Shown piece after piece: positions 55,881 to 63,906 of a stretch of 64,000 bases of DNA. This stretch comes from Panorpa germanica (lineage: Eukaryota; Arthropoda; Insecta; Mecoptera; Panorpidae). The DNA lies in contig OY783206.1 of NCBI GenBank assembly GCA_963678705.1, positions 15,821,807 to 15,885,806 on the forward strand, given 5' to 3'. Position numbers and translations under genes: made by a program. Positions within the stretch are counted from its first letter, which is position 1. Each line of letters opens with the position of its first letter. Below the pieces are notes generated by a model, which was not told where the DNA came from, ran no database searches, and saw only the letters and a list, made by a program, of their open reading frames with translations.

Positions 55881-56270
55881 ATGAACGGATTTAAGAATAT
55901 TCCAGGAGTAACATGGTTATTGGATTCGGGAGATATACGCGTCGGCATTAACAGTGAAGATAGATATTATTTGCAGGATATAACTGACGATTTTGATATA
56001 GATGACTGTGATTCAGAGGATATGACGGATAAAGAAGAAAAGAAGACATACGAGAAAATTATAGAGAGTTATGCTGATGAAATAATAATAGGTCACGAAG
56101 AAATTGAAATACAGGAAGAAGATTCTGATGTGGAAATCATAGAATTATTAGAGAGTGATAGTGAAGTTATTGAAATATTAGACTCTGACGATGAAATTGT
56201 AGAGGTGTTAGACTCTGATGACGAAATTGTAGAGGTGTTAGACTCTGATGACGAAATTGTAAAAGTATAA
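55881..56270 (+). CDS. Polinton-associated acidic protein, function unknown
   Basis: 129 residues. A short mixed start (MNGFKNIPGVTWLLDSGDIR) leads into a very acidic region rich in Asp, Glu and Ser, ending in tandem 10-residue units (EVLDSDDEIV, about three copies, 30-bp repeats). A TATA-like box lies at about 55671-55680. It is the first gene inside the repeat-rich end. I know no function. An acidic protein could mimic nucleic acid or serve in regulation, but this is speculation. The start is the first ATG of an open frame. AATAAA at about 56310 follows. Confidence 0.6.
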   Translation: MNGFKNIPGVTWLLDSGDIRVGINSEDRYYLQDITDDFDIDDCDSEDMTDKEEKKTYEKIIESYADEIIIGHEEIEIQEEDSDVEIIELLESDSEVIEILDSDDEIVEVLDSDDEIVEVLDSDDEIVKV

Positions 56271-56584
56271 CATAATGATTAATGTATATTTTTTTATGTA
56301 AAATTATATAAATAAATGAACTTTTAAAAGCAATTGTTATTTATATTTTGATTTTGAAACTGAAATATATAATTTAAAATGGATAACGGTTGTAAGATTA
56401 TTAAGCATATGAGAACAATTATTGAACTGAAAAGTAATGCATTTAAGGTTGGGTTTTGAAATAAGTTTTAATTTTAATAAATATAGTATAGGGAGGGGAT
56501 TAGAGTATATAATTTGTAGATATTTTATATTTTCTTCAGTTACAAATAAATATTTTAACAAGTTTAACTAAACATTTTATAATA

Positions 56585-57400
56585 ATGGCTTATCGTTACA
56601 AACCATATCCAATGTTTAATAAAAATAAAAAGTTAAGTTTTGATAGTGATGAATCCGATTCTAAAATAATATATGATGATTCTATATATTTATTAAAATC
56701 ATTATATTATTTAAATAACAGTAAATCAAAACAAGCATTAGTTGGAATTAAAGTAAATAATTTATGTGAAGCCATTTTGAAAATAGAAAAGGTTAATGGA
56801 AATGGCGTTATTATATCAGAGCAGGATTGGAATACCCTGTTAAATAATAAAAACAACATTTCCAATTATTTTGAAGGAAGTGAATATTTAGATCAGTCTC
56901 ACATAACCTTATCAAATTGCACAATACATTTTCAAACTTTCTATGAAAAGCCAACTATGGTTCTTGAAGAAAATATACAATGTCAACAGCAAGATTTGAA
57001 TGAACAAAAACTTAAATCATCTTCTGTTTATTTACAGAAAGAATCTTGGGACAACTTGCTTAATATATCTCATTGTATAACAGTGACATTAAAAAATTAT
57101 AATTTGTGTTCTAAATTAGTGGATAAATCTTTATATCAAGTTCAAAATAATTTGTTTAATGTGTTAAAGGATACTCAAAGTATAAATTATAAAAATCACA
57201 ATATTAATTTTTATGAGTGTTTTATTAAAAATAATATAAATAACCATATTGATTTAAATAATAATTTTAGTCATATATCATCAAAAATAAACTTGGAACT
57301 GTTGGAACAAGAAATAAAAATTTTGTGCATAGACTTTTTTAAAATTAAATTATACAATAACGCTCAAGAATATATATATAACTTATCAAAAAATTATTAA
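56585..57400 (+). CDS. Polinton-associated protein of 271 residues, function unknown
   Basis: It starts MAYRYKPYPMFNKNKKLSF then an Asp/Ser-rich SDESDS stretch. The body seems to hold two similar halves, each with a W-x2-LL-N block (SEQDWNTLLNNKNNI near 80 and QKESWDNLLNISHCI near 155), and a helical C-terminal region (LELLEQEIKILCIDFFKIKL). I recall similar accessory proteins in insect Polintons, but no enzymatic motif is visible. A partial second copy follows at 57416-57803. Confidence 0.6.
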   Translation: MAYRYKPYPMFNKNKKLSFDSDESDSKIIYDDSIYLLKSLYYLNNSKSKQALVGIKVNNLCEAILKIEKVNGNGVIISEQDWNTLLNNKNNISNYFEGSEYLDQSHITLSNCTIHFQTFYEKPTMVLEENIQCQQQDLNEQKLKSSSVYLQKESWDNLLNISHCITVTLKNYNLCSKLVDKSLYQVQNNLFNVLKDTQSINYKNHNINFYECFIKNNINNHIDLNNNFSHISSKINLELLEQEIKILCIDFFKIKLYNNAQEYIYNLSKNY

Positions 57401-57415
57401 CAAAATCATTAAATG

Positions 57416-57803
57416 CAGATATTGAGATACAGAATATATCAGAAATGTTAACTTCTTTAAACAATGAGGAGGATTTTAAAAATTTTGAACCTATTAACAC
57501 AAATTTAACTTCTACTAAATTAACAGCAGTTCCATTTTTATTTAATAAAGTACCTATATTATTAAAGGAAGATATGTATTCAATCAAAATAGGATTAAAT
57601 TGTACTAAAATGATATATTAATAAAATACTTTTATGAAAATTTCGTTTTAAATAACATTAATAACATAGAATTAAATTACTATAAATTGTTTACTAATAT
57701 ATCATCAAATATGAATGTAAAGTTACTAAGCTTAGAAATTAAGGCGCTTTGTATAGACTTACTTAAGACTCAAATACAAGAAAAAGCTAATAAATATGTA
57801 TAA
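57416..57803 (+). pseudogene. Partial second copy of the 271-residue Polinton gene (fossil)
   Basis: Plus-strand sequence near 57690-57803 encodes ISSNMNVKLLSLEIKALCID followed by LLKTQIQEKANKYV, clearly related to the C-terminal part of the preceding gene (ISSKINLELLEQEIKILCID). It lies directly downstream, so it looks like a tandem gene duplication within the Polinton. It is incomplete. AATAAA lies near 57830. Confidence 0.55.
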
Positions 57804-57964
57804 TTGTAAATATGTATAGAGTGTATATAAATAAAATTTTATAAATGAAAGAACATGTATTTTATTTATTAATTTATTAGGGTATAACTATTTCCATTAG
57901 GATCATAATATAAATTAAAATTACAATCACAACAGTTTCTTATTTGACATGGTGGTCCATCTCT

Positions 57965-58297
57965 TTAAATTCTACCCTTATTATAATGTTTAAAACATAA
58001 GCGGCGTTTTTGAATTTCAACATTTTCTTTTAAGTATGATGGTAATCGATTCCAATTTTGTTCTATATCGGTAGAAAACATTATATAGTACAAGAAAAAT
58101 TCTGTTGGCAAGTAATGTAAATCTTCTTCAGTAAGATCTTCTAACAAACATTCATTGTCTTTATATTTTCTTAATACAGCTCCAACTTTTAAAAGTGTTT
58201 GAGCAACTTCTTCATATTTATTTAAAAAATTTGAATTCATTCTTGCGTTTGCAGGTGATTCTTTGATGGTTTTACATATACTAGTTCTTATAAACAT
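57965..58297 (-). CDS. Polinton-associated protein of 110 residues, function unknown
   Basis: It starts MFIRTSICKTIKESPANARM, then a helical region and CLLEDLTEEDLHYLPTEFF, ending with a basic stretch (QKRRLCFKHYNKGR). It begins three bases downstream of the capsid gene's last codons, in the same direction, so it is probably co-transcribed with the capsid module. No known domain was recognised. Confidence 0.6.
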   Translation of the reverse strand: MFIRTSICKTIKESPANARMNSNFLNKYEEVAQTLLKVGAVLRKYKDNECLLEDLTEEDLHYLPTEFFLYYIMFSTDIEQNWNRLPSYLKENVEIQKRRLCFKHYNKGRI

Positions 58298-58300
58298 TAT

Positions 58301-58838
58301 TTATGTAATTTTATTAACAATTCCAGATAATGGTTTATACTCAACAATCCGGTCATGAATAATTAGAGCAAAGGCGCGAACCAAACCAACAATCATTTCT
58401 GATGTTTCTAATTCAAGCCTAATATCCACTGGGGCAGATTTTAAAAATTCTTTCTGTTTTGAACAATCTATTACTATTAAGGGCGCTTTTTCTTTAAAAT
58501 CTTTTAAATTCAAAACAGGGTTTGGATTCTTATCATGGTATGATTTTTGAAAATTTGCATACATTTCATAGGCTACCGAATATTTATTATTATTATAATC
58601 TAAGTTTAGATTATCATATGGATACATTTCAGAATTTAAGTATAATTTTACGTTTCTCAAATTACATGTATAAAATTTACTGATGTCCTTCGTCATATCA
58701 TTTTTTGATTCCCTTTGTAGTCCTAATATAACATAACGTGGTTTTTCAAGTGAAGTTGTTGTTTTTATTGACCAAACTTGATTAGTTGAACTTGATAAAG
58801 CAGGATATTCGTATAATTCCCAAGCTCGAAAACCAATA
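58301..58838 (-). CDS. Polinton major capsid protein, C-terminal part
   Basis: The Polinton part of this frame begins at about GFRAWELYEYPALSS and contains EKPRYVILGLQRESKNDMTK, LNSEMYPYDNLNLDYNN, PLIVIDCSKQKE, DIRLELETSE and IHDRIVEYKPLSGIVNK. These match the double jelly-roll major capsid protein of insect Polintons, which forms the pseudo-hexagonal capsid. The first ~17 codons of the open frame (MSRTIFWCRLIVEFW) belong to the inverted repeat of the mariner-like insertion, not to the capsid. The N-terminal part lies beyond the insertion at 60846-61510. Confidence 0.85.
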
Positions 58839-58840
58839 TA

Positions 58841-60843
58841 CAGGGTGTCCCAAAATTCAACGATAAGCCGGCACCAGAAGATGGTCCTGCTCATGACTAC
58901 ACAAGAAAAGAAGAAAAAAAAATTTTATCTCATTTTGTTTAGGAATTAGAAAAAAAATAATTTTTTTTTCGAAAATTGAAACACCTTAAGATATTTTTAA
59001 CTACCATGACCACAATTTTTCAAATATTTCGGATTTTTTTTTTGTATCGGCAACCTAAATAGCACTGCTATCTATCACAATCATTAAAACTCCCAGAATG
59101 CTAGTAGTTTTTACACAAAAATCAATCGAAATTACTTTTTTCCCTAAATTTTTTAAAGATTTTTACTTTCAGTGCACTTTAACTCATCGTGGTGTAAAAA
59201 TAAAGTATAAACACTACTATGGCAAGTTTTTTTAAAAATTGGCGCAACTCTTCAGGATTCCAAAATGGTATAATACTCCAGGAAAACTAGCAATAAAAAA
59301 AAATTATGCATACTATTTCAAGAAAAGAACCATATTTCATAAATTGTTGTTGTTGATAGTTATCATTATTACAATACCCAAAAGAGGTTTTTTATTGTTG
59401 AATGAATTAAAACAAATGATACAAACAATTTTTCATTTATTTTATAAATTTTATAGTTTATTTACATTATAGTAAATGTTCAAAATGTTTGCCATCAGCT
59501 TAAATACAGGCACGACATGGCCTTAAAAAAAATCGTTTTATTCGTCGAGCATATCGTTTACCTTTCATATGATGTGCAGTCTGAGTAATTTTTTGTCGAA
59601 GCTCGTCCAATGTTGCTACGGGTTTTAAATAAACTCTTTCTTTAAGACAACCCCAATAGAAGAAGTCCAGGGGGTTTAGATCGGGTGAATGGGGTGGCCA
59701 TAAAATAGAACCAAGTCGTCCAATCCAACGCCCTGGATACTCTTCGTTTAAGTATTCTCACACAGGGCGAGCATAGTGAGCTGAGCAACCATCATTTTGC
59801 AACCGAATGGGCACGTCTTCTAATAATTCTGACAAATCATTTTGTAAGAAGTTCAAGTAATTATTGCCATCTAATTTCCTTGTACCTCAAAGGGCCCAAG
59901 CACTTTTCCATTTAATATGCCCGTCCATAGGTTAATCTTGAATTGATATTGGGATTTGTCTGGTCTCATTAGGTGCGAATTTGCGAAGGTTATGCAGGTT
60001 TAAATAACCATCTTTCTTGCAGGTTGTTTCATCCGACTATAGAATTTTACCTAAGAAATGGGGATCTTCCCTGAGTTTTTGCAGCATAACACGGCAAAAT
60101 GCGACCCGTTGTGGATATTATCCAATGGTAATAACATCCGAAAAAAAAACAATCTTTTTTAAGGAGGTGTTGTGGCTGTATTAATGCCAGTGGGAAACAA
60201 TTTGAACATTTACTGTAATATAAATAATGTAATAAATTTATAAAATGAATTAAAAATTGTTTGTACCATTTGTTTTAATTAATTCAACTATAAAAACCTC
60301 TTTTGGGTATTGTAAAAATGATAACTATCAACAACAACAATTTATGAAATATGGTTCTTTTTTTGAAATAGTATGCATAATTTTTTCTTATTGCTAGTTT
60401 TCCTGGAGTATTATATCATTTTGGAATCCTGAAGAGTTGCGCCAATTTTTAAAAAAACTTGCCATAGTAGTGTTCATACTTTTTTTTTACACCACGATGA
60501 GTTAAAGTGGACTGAAAGTAAAAATCTCTAAAAATTTTAGGGAAAAAAGTAATTTCGATTGATTTTTGTGTAAAAACTACTAGCATTCTGGGAGTTTTAA
60601 TGGTTGTGATGGATAGCAGTGCTATTTAGGTTGCCGATACAAAAAAAAAATCCGAAATATTAGAAAAATTGTGGTCATGGTAGTTAAAAACATCTTAAGG
60701 TGTTTCAATTTTCGAAAAAAAAATTATTTTTTTTCTAATTCCTAAACAAAATGAGATCAATTTTTTTTTTCTTCTTTTCTTGTGTAGTCATGAGAAGGAC
60801 CATCTTCTGGTGCCGGCTTATCGTTGAATTTTAAGACACCCTG
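58841..60843 (-). mobile_element. Mariner-like (D37D type) transposon with ~670-bp inverted repeats
   Basis: 2,003 bp flanked by TA (58839-58840 and 60844-60845). Ends are CAGGGTGTC and its inverse. The inverted repeats extend about 670 bp each (58841 to about 59512; about 60172 to 60843), with over 90% match. The central ~660 bp encode, on the minus strand, the catalytic part of an IS630/Tc1-mariner transposase: SDETTCKK (first Asp), QNDGCSAHYA (second Asp) and WPPHSPDLNPLDFFYWG (third Asp), 37 residues between the last two. Stops (for example near 60045, 59759 and 59508) and the missing DNA-binding N-terminus mean it cannot encode its own transposase. It sits in the Polinton capsid gene. 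Confidence 0.85.
59510..60130 (-). pseudogene. Mariner-like transposase, catalytic-core remnant
   Basis: Minus-strand translation gives VMLQKLREDPHFLGKIL, SDETTCKK, FAPNETRQIPI, then LQNDGCSAHYARPV, GRWIGRLGSILWPPHSPDL and NPLDFFYWGCLKERVYLKP, ending in a basic helix (KGKRYARRIKRFF). The triad aspartates are present, with D37D spacing as in maT-like mariners. At least three in-frame stops or shifts interrupt it. The N-terminal paired-type DNA-binding domain is absent, apparently replaced by the extended inverted repeat. Confidence 0.75.
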
Positions 60844-60845
60844 TA

Positions 60846-61510
60846 TAATGATCTATCACGTTCTATTGTTTGCAATAATTTCAATTTTTCTTTGTCTGAT
60901 ACATTAATATGAGGCATTCGCCATTGTATTTTGTCAATGACTACTTTTGGTAATACATCTTTAGCTGCTGCTATCCAAAGTGCGTTATTGTCGTTTTTTG
61001 ATCGAATTAATATTAATTTATGCTTTACTGGTAAAATAATTTTTTCGAAATCTTCACAAAAACCAAATATCGTTTTAAGAGGAATACATACACTGAAGTT
61101 TCCATTTTTATCTATTATATTAGTATCTTTATCGCACCATCCAAAATTTTGAATATAAATATCATTATTATTATGTGAAACATAGCCTTTCATAGTAGAT
61201 GTTACACCAGGATTTCTATTTGAATCAATTTCAACAGAATTTATTTCATATCTTATACTTTCAAATAGGTGTAAAACACCATTTAATATGAATACTGGGG
61301 TTGTTTCTGAAGTGTCCTGTATTTTTCCTTCAATGTATAAGTAAGATTCCGAGGGTAATGTATATACATTATGTGATTTATTGGGATTCGTATTTCATCG
61401 TTATTTTCAAAAGTAGTAGTAGAATATGGGTTATATGAATGTATTTCATATTGGCTTACTGATTCGTCAAAAAAAATTTTATCTTCAACATTAAGCATAA
61501 GAGCGGTCAT
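60846..61510 (-). CDS. Polinton major capsid protein, N-terminal part
   Basis: It starts MTALMLNVEDKIFFDESVSQ at 61510 and includes HSYNPYSTTTFENNDEIRIP, then CIPLKTIFGFCEDFEKIILP, LILIRSKNDNNALWIA and KIQWRMPHINVSDKEKL, all typical of the double jelly-roll capsid protein of insect Polintons. It ends at the TA where the mariner-like element inserted. The start codon overlaps the stop of the upstream 48-residue gene (ATGA). The whole gene would span 58301-61510 with the insertion. Confidence 0.85.
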
Positions 61511-61653
61511 TGTAGAGTATTTAATTTAAACCCTAATGACTTGAGAAACTGTTTATTTTTTAATGTTATTCTCTTAAAAGGCTTGGTTGGACTACGCTGA
61601 GTTTGATTAAACGACGAATTATATATTGTTTTTAAATTATGACATATACCCAT
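61507..61653 (-). CDS. Small basic Polinton protein (48 residues)
   Basis: A short frame from ATG 61653 to TGA 61507 reads MGICHNLKTIYNSS and then KRITLKNKQFLKSLGFKLN near its end. It is basic, with a C-terminal (F/L)LKSLG motif that I recall from small proteins between penton and capsid genes of insect Polintons. It is tightly packed: its ATG overlaps the penton stop (TAATG) and its TGA overlaps the capsid start (ATGA), which supports it as a real gene. The role is unknown. A minor virion or DNA-binding protein is possible. Confidence 0.6.
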   Translation of the reverse strand: MGICHNLKTIYNSSFNQTQRSPTKPFKRITLKNKQFLKSLGFKLNTLQ

Positions 61654-62390
61654 TATTGAATCTTTCGTATGTGCAATCTGCAGGAAATTTTTTCTTTTCT
61701 AAAATTGATAAGTTCACCTTCTTCATTAACAATTTTTATAGAAATATTATCTATTTTCTGTACAACGATTGGAAGATAAATGATTTGCTTTGGAATTTCT
61801 ATTATCTTATATCCTGGTGGAACTGCAGGTGAAAACTCATGAATTGTGTGTACTAAACGTCCGTTTAGATAGGAACCGGATGTAATATTACATTCAATAC
61901 GTATGTTATTTACTTTAATAATGTTTACCGGTAAGTTAGATACATGTAATTTATTAGGTTCTAATACTTGCTTATTAAATCCTAGTAATGAACCAATACA
62001 ATTTTCTTTCGAAAAATCTATTTCTTCAGTACATATTATCTCACTTTGAAGGGTATTTGTATTTGCAGTTAAATTTAAAAATACTTCTTTTATTTGCTTA
62101 TCAGCTTCGTCCTTAAATTCGCTGTTGTGTTTTATTACTCTAGAATCACCAATGCCTAACCTTAAATATTCCTGAATATCTTCCAATTCATATGAACCCA
62201 CTGGTATTGAAATAACTTTACCATCTCCATAATAAAATTTATTGTTAGTGTCGTCAATGTTTGGTATTGAATTAAATGTCTGAAAGTCGACTATTCCCAA
62301 TTCAAACTGTTCATCGTACAAATCAATAGGAGGAAAAATTTTGGCGCTTAATACGGATTCATTTCCAATAATTGTAAATGTCATAGACAT
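61653..62390 (-). CDS. Polinton penton (minor capsid) protein
   Basis: 245 residues, whole frame: MSMTFTIIGNESVLSAKIFP, then LGIVDFQTFNSIPNIDDTNN, VGSYELEDIQEYLR, CIGSLLGFNKQVLEPNKLH, NIIKVNNIRIECNITSGSYL and a C-terminal INFRKEKISCRLHIRK. These match the single jelly-roll penton protein of insect Polintons, placed at capsid vertices. It is transcribed with the downstream small protein and capsid genes, with overlapping stop and start codons. Confidence 0.85.
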   Translation of the reverse strand: MSMTFTIIGNESVLSAKIFPPIDLYDEQFELGIVDFQTFNSIPNIDDTNNKFYYGDGKVISIPVGSYELEDIQEYLRLGIGDSRVIKHNSEFKDEADKQIKEVFLNLTANTNTLQSEIICTEEIDFSKENCIGSLLGFNKQVLEPNKLHVSNLPVNIIKVNNIRIECNITSGSYLNGRLVHTIHEFSPAVPPGYKIIEIPKQIIYLPIVVQKIDNISIKIVNEEGELINFRKEKISCRLHIRKIQ

Positions 62391-62548
62391 ATTTTTTTTT
62401 TTAACCTTTCACGATAAGCTTAGTTATAGTAATAACAAATTAAAAATAAAACTCATGCATTTATACGAATATGTTATTTATTATAAATATAAGAATTTGA
62501 ATACAAAAAGTGTAAGCATAAATGTCCACAATTTACAGTATTAAATTT

Positions 62549-62840
62549 TTAAAATCTATCATAGTTATATTGAATAGTATTATTTTTAAAGTATTCAATT
62601 GCTTCTATTGGAGGTTGAAGGTTACCAAAACTATCAAAATATAAAATATTTTTATTTCTTTTTATGTAAGCTACCCAATGTGTTCCCGCTGATGTTTTAT
62701 CATCTAAATTTATTATACCACTTTCATTTATATACATTTTTTTAGGCAAATCATTTCTCATGAATACCCCTCTAAAGTGAGGGATATTAAATTTCTTGGC
62801 ATATTTTCTTAAATCAACATCAGTAAGCTCGTTTAGGTAG
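62549..62840 (-). CDS. Polinton adenain-type cysteine protease
   Basis: The open frame begins at about 62840 (YLNELTDVDLRKYAKKFNIP), with HFRGVFMRNDLPKKMY around the first internal Met at 62761. Downstream it contains GTHWVAYIKR (catalytic His region) and LYFDSFGNLQPP (acidic residue region). This is the adenovirus-like maturation protease of Polintons that trims capsid precursors. The start codon is not settled: the only ATG in the visible frame is internal to the conserved region. It lies between the PLA2 and penton genes. Confidence 0.8.
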
Positions 62841-62842
62841 CT

Positions 62843-63712
62843 TCAACAAAAGTTTTTTGGATACGGATTAATATATAATCCTAACCCTTTTTTATAAGGT
62901 TTTAAATAAATTCCTTTGCCAGATTTTCCAATAGCTATTTCCTCCATAGTTTGGTTATGTTTTTGAGTTTCTGCTAACATTTTTTTTGCATCCTTTGCCT
63001 CATTTATTGCTTTTGCAACACCTGCAACACCACCTGCCAATCCACCTAGTGCTGATAATCCCGCAAATAATGGAATTAGAAATGGTAGAAAACCACCTAC
63101 TTTTGGTATAGGAATTATTCTTAGTTTATTAACTTTAAATTTTGACTTTTTATTAATTGATTGTTTTGCGGCTTGTGATGCAATTTTAATAGCTTTTGAC
63201 ACACTCTTAGGATTATCAGGGTTAATTAAAGTATTTTTTAGCGCACCACGAGCATTAAGAATAGCTTTCTTTAATGCTGCCATACTATGCTTGACCTTTC
63301 CGCTACCCTTTATTTTCTTCTTTTTAATTTTTTTATTTCGTTTCAACCCCATTCCAAGTTTGGTTTTTATATTCATGATATTAGCAACAAGTAATGATGC
63401 TAAACGTTCACTTAACTTTGAATCTTTAGAAAAATATTGCTTCCAAGCTTTCTCAATCAGTATTTTATCAGCTACGTGTCTTTTACTTAAATCTTTATAG
63501 CGGTGATATGCAATGTCATGTTCTTTGCAAGCTGAGTCCAATGCATTAACTGCTTGATCTCCTCGGTTTAAACGTTCTATTAAACGTATTCCAGGACCGC
63601 AATAGTTGTATCCAGGCAAGTGCAACTCAAAAGGTAATTTATTGATTAGTTTATCAATAAGACCATCACCTTTCTTTACTTTTATCATACTGACCAAAGT
63701 ATGTGCTATCAT
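62843..63712 (-). CDS. Polinton PLA2-domain minor virion protein
   Basis: 289 residues, whole frame. Near residues 30-72 it carries the parvovirus VP1-type phospholipase A2 motifs: HLPGYNYCGPG (calcium loop) and ACKEHDIAYHRY (catalytic His-Asp). A basic region (KRNKKIKKKKIKGSGKVK, like a nuclear-localisation or DNA-binding segment) and a glycine/alanine-rich hydrophobic stretch (LIPLFAGLSALGGLAGGVAG, about 213-235) follow, and it ends in GKGIYLKPYKKGLGLYI. In virions such domains breach membranes during entry. The layout fits the PLA2 proteins of insect Polintons. The start ATG at 63712 lies within a 105-bp duplicated promoter region. Confidence 0.85.
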   Translation of the reverse strand: MIAHTLVSMIKVKKGDGLIDKLINKLPFELHLPGYNYCGPGIRLIERLNRGDQAVNALDSACKEHDIAYHRYKDLSKRHVADKILIEKAWKQYFSKDSKLSERLASLLVANIMNIKTKLGMGLKRNKKIKKKKIKGSGKVKHSMAALKKAILNARGALKNTLINPDNPKSVSKAIKIASQAAKQSINKKSKFKVNKLRIIPIPKVGGFLPFLIPLFAGLSALGGLAGGVAGVAKAINEAKDAKKMLAETQKHNQTMEEIAIGKSGKGIYLKPYKKGLGLYINPYPKNFC

Positions 63713-63887
63713 CCAATTTTATACTTTATAATATTTTCATATATAAAGATTAAACATTTAAAATGTATTCTATTAGTTTATTACTTTTATCATACTGACC
63801 AAAGTATGTGCTATCATCCAATTTTATACTTTATAATATTTTCATATATAAAGATTAAACATTTAAAATGTATTCCATTAGTTTATA
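63678..63887. repeat. 105-bp tandem duplication in a divergent promoter
   Basis: Two units, 63678-63782 and 63783-63887, differing at about one base. The duplicated stretch includes the first codons of the PLA2 gene and its upstream TATA-like TATATAAAG. It lies between the minus-strand PLA2 gene and the plus-strand ATPase gene (63907). The near identity means a recent duplication. Confidence 0.85.
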
Positions 63888-63906
63888 ACACATGCCTGGT
63901 TAAACA
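63713..63906. promoter_or_regulatory. Divergent promoter between PLA2 and ATPase genes
   Basis: The 194-bp intergenic region holds two TATATAAAG-type boxes (about 63740 and 63845), one per unit of the 105-bp duplication, and two copies of the AAAGTATGTGCTATC segment. It probably drives the minus-strand virion genes and the plus-strand ATPase. No experimental signal is visible. Confidence 0.45.

Noticed and set aside
62843-63712. Interpretation of the PLA2 gene as an integrated parvovirus
   Set aside because: Its neighbours are Polinton-type protease, penton and double jelly-roll capsid genes. No parvoviral NS1 or VP is present.
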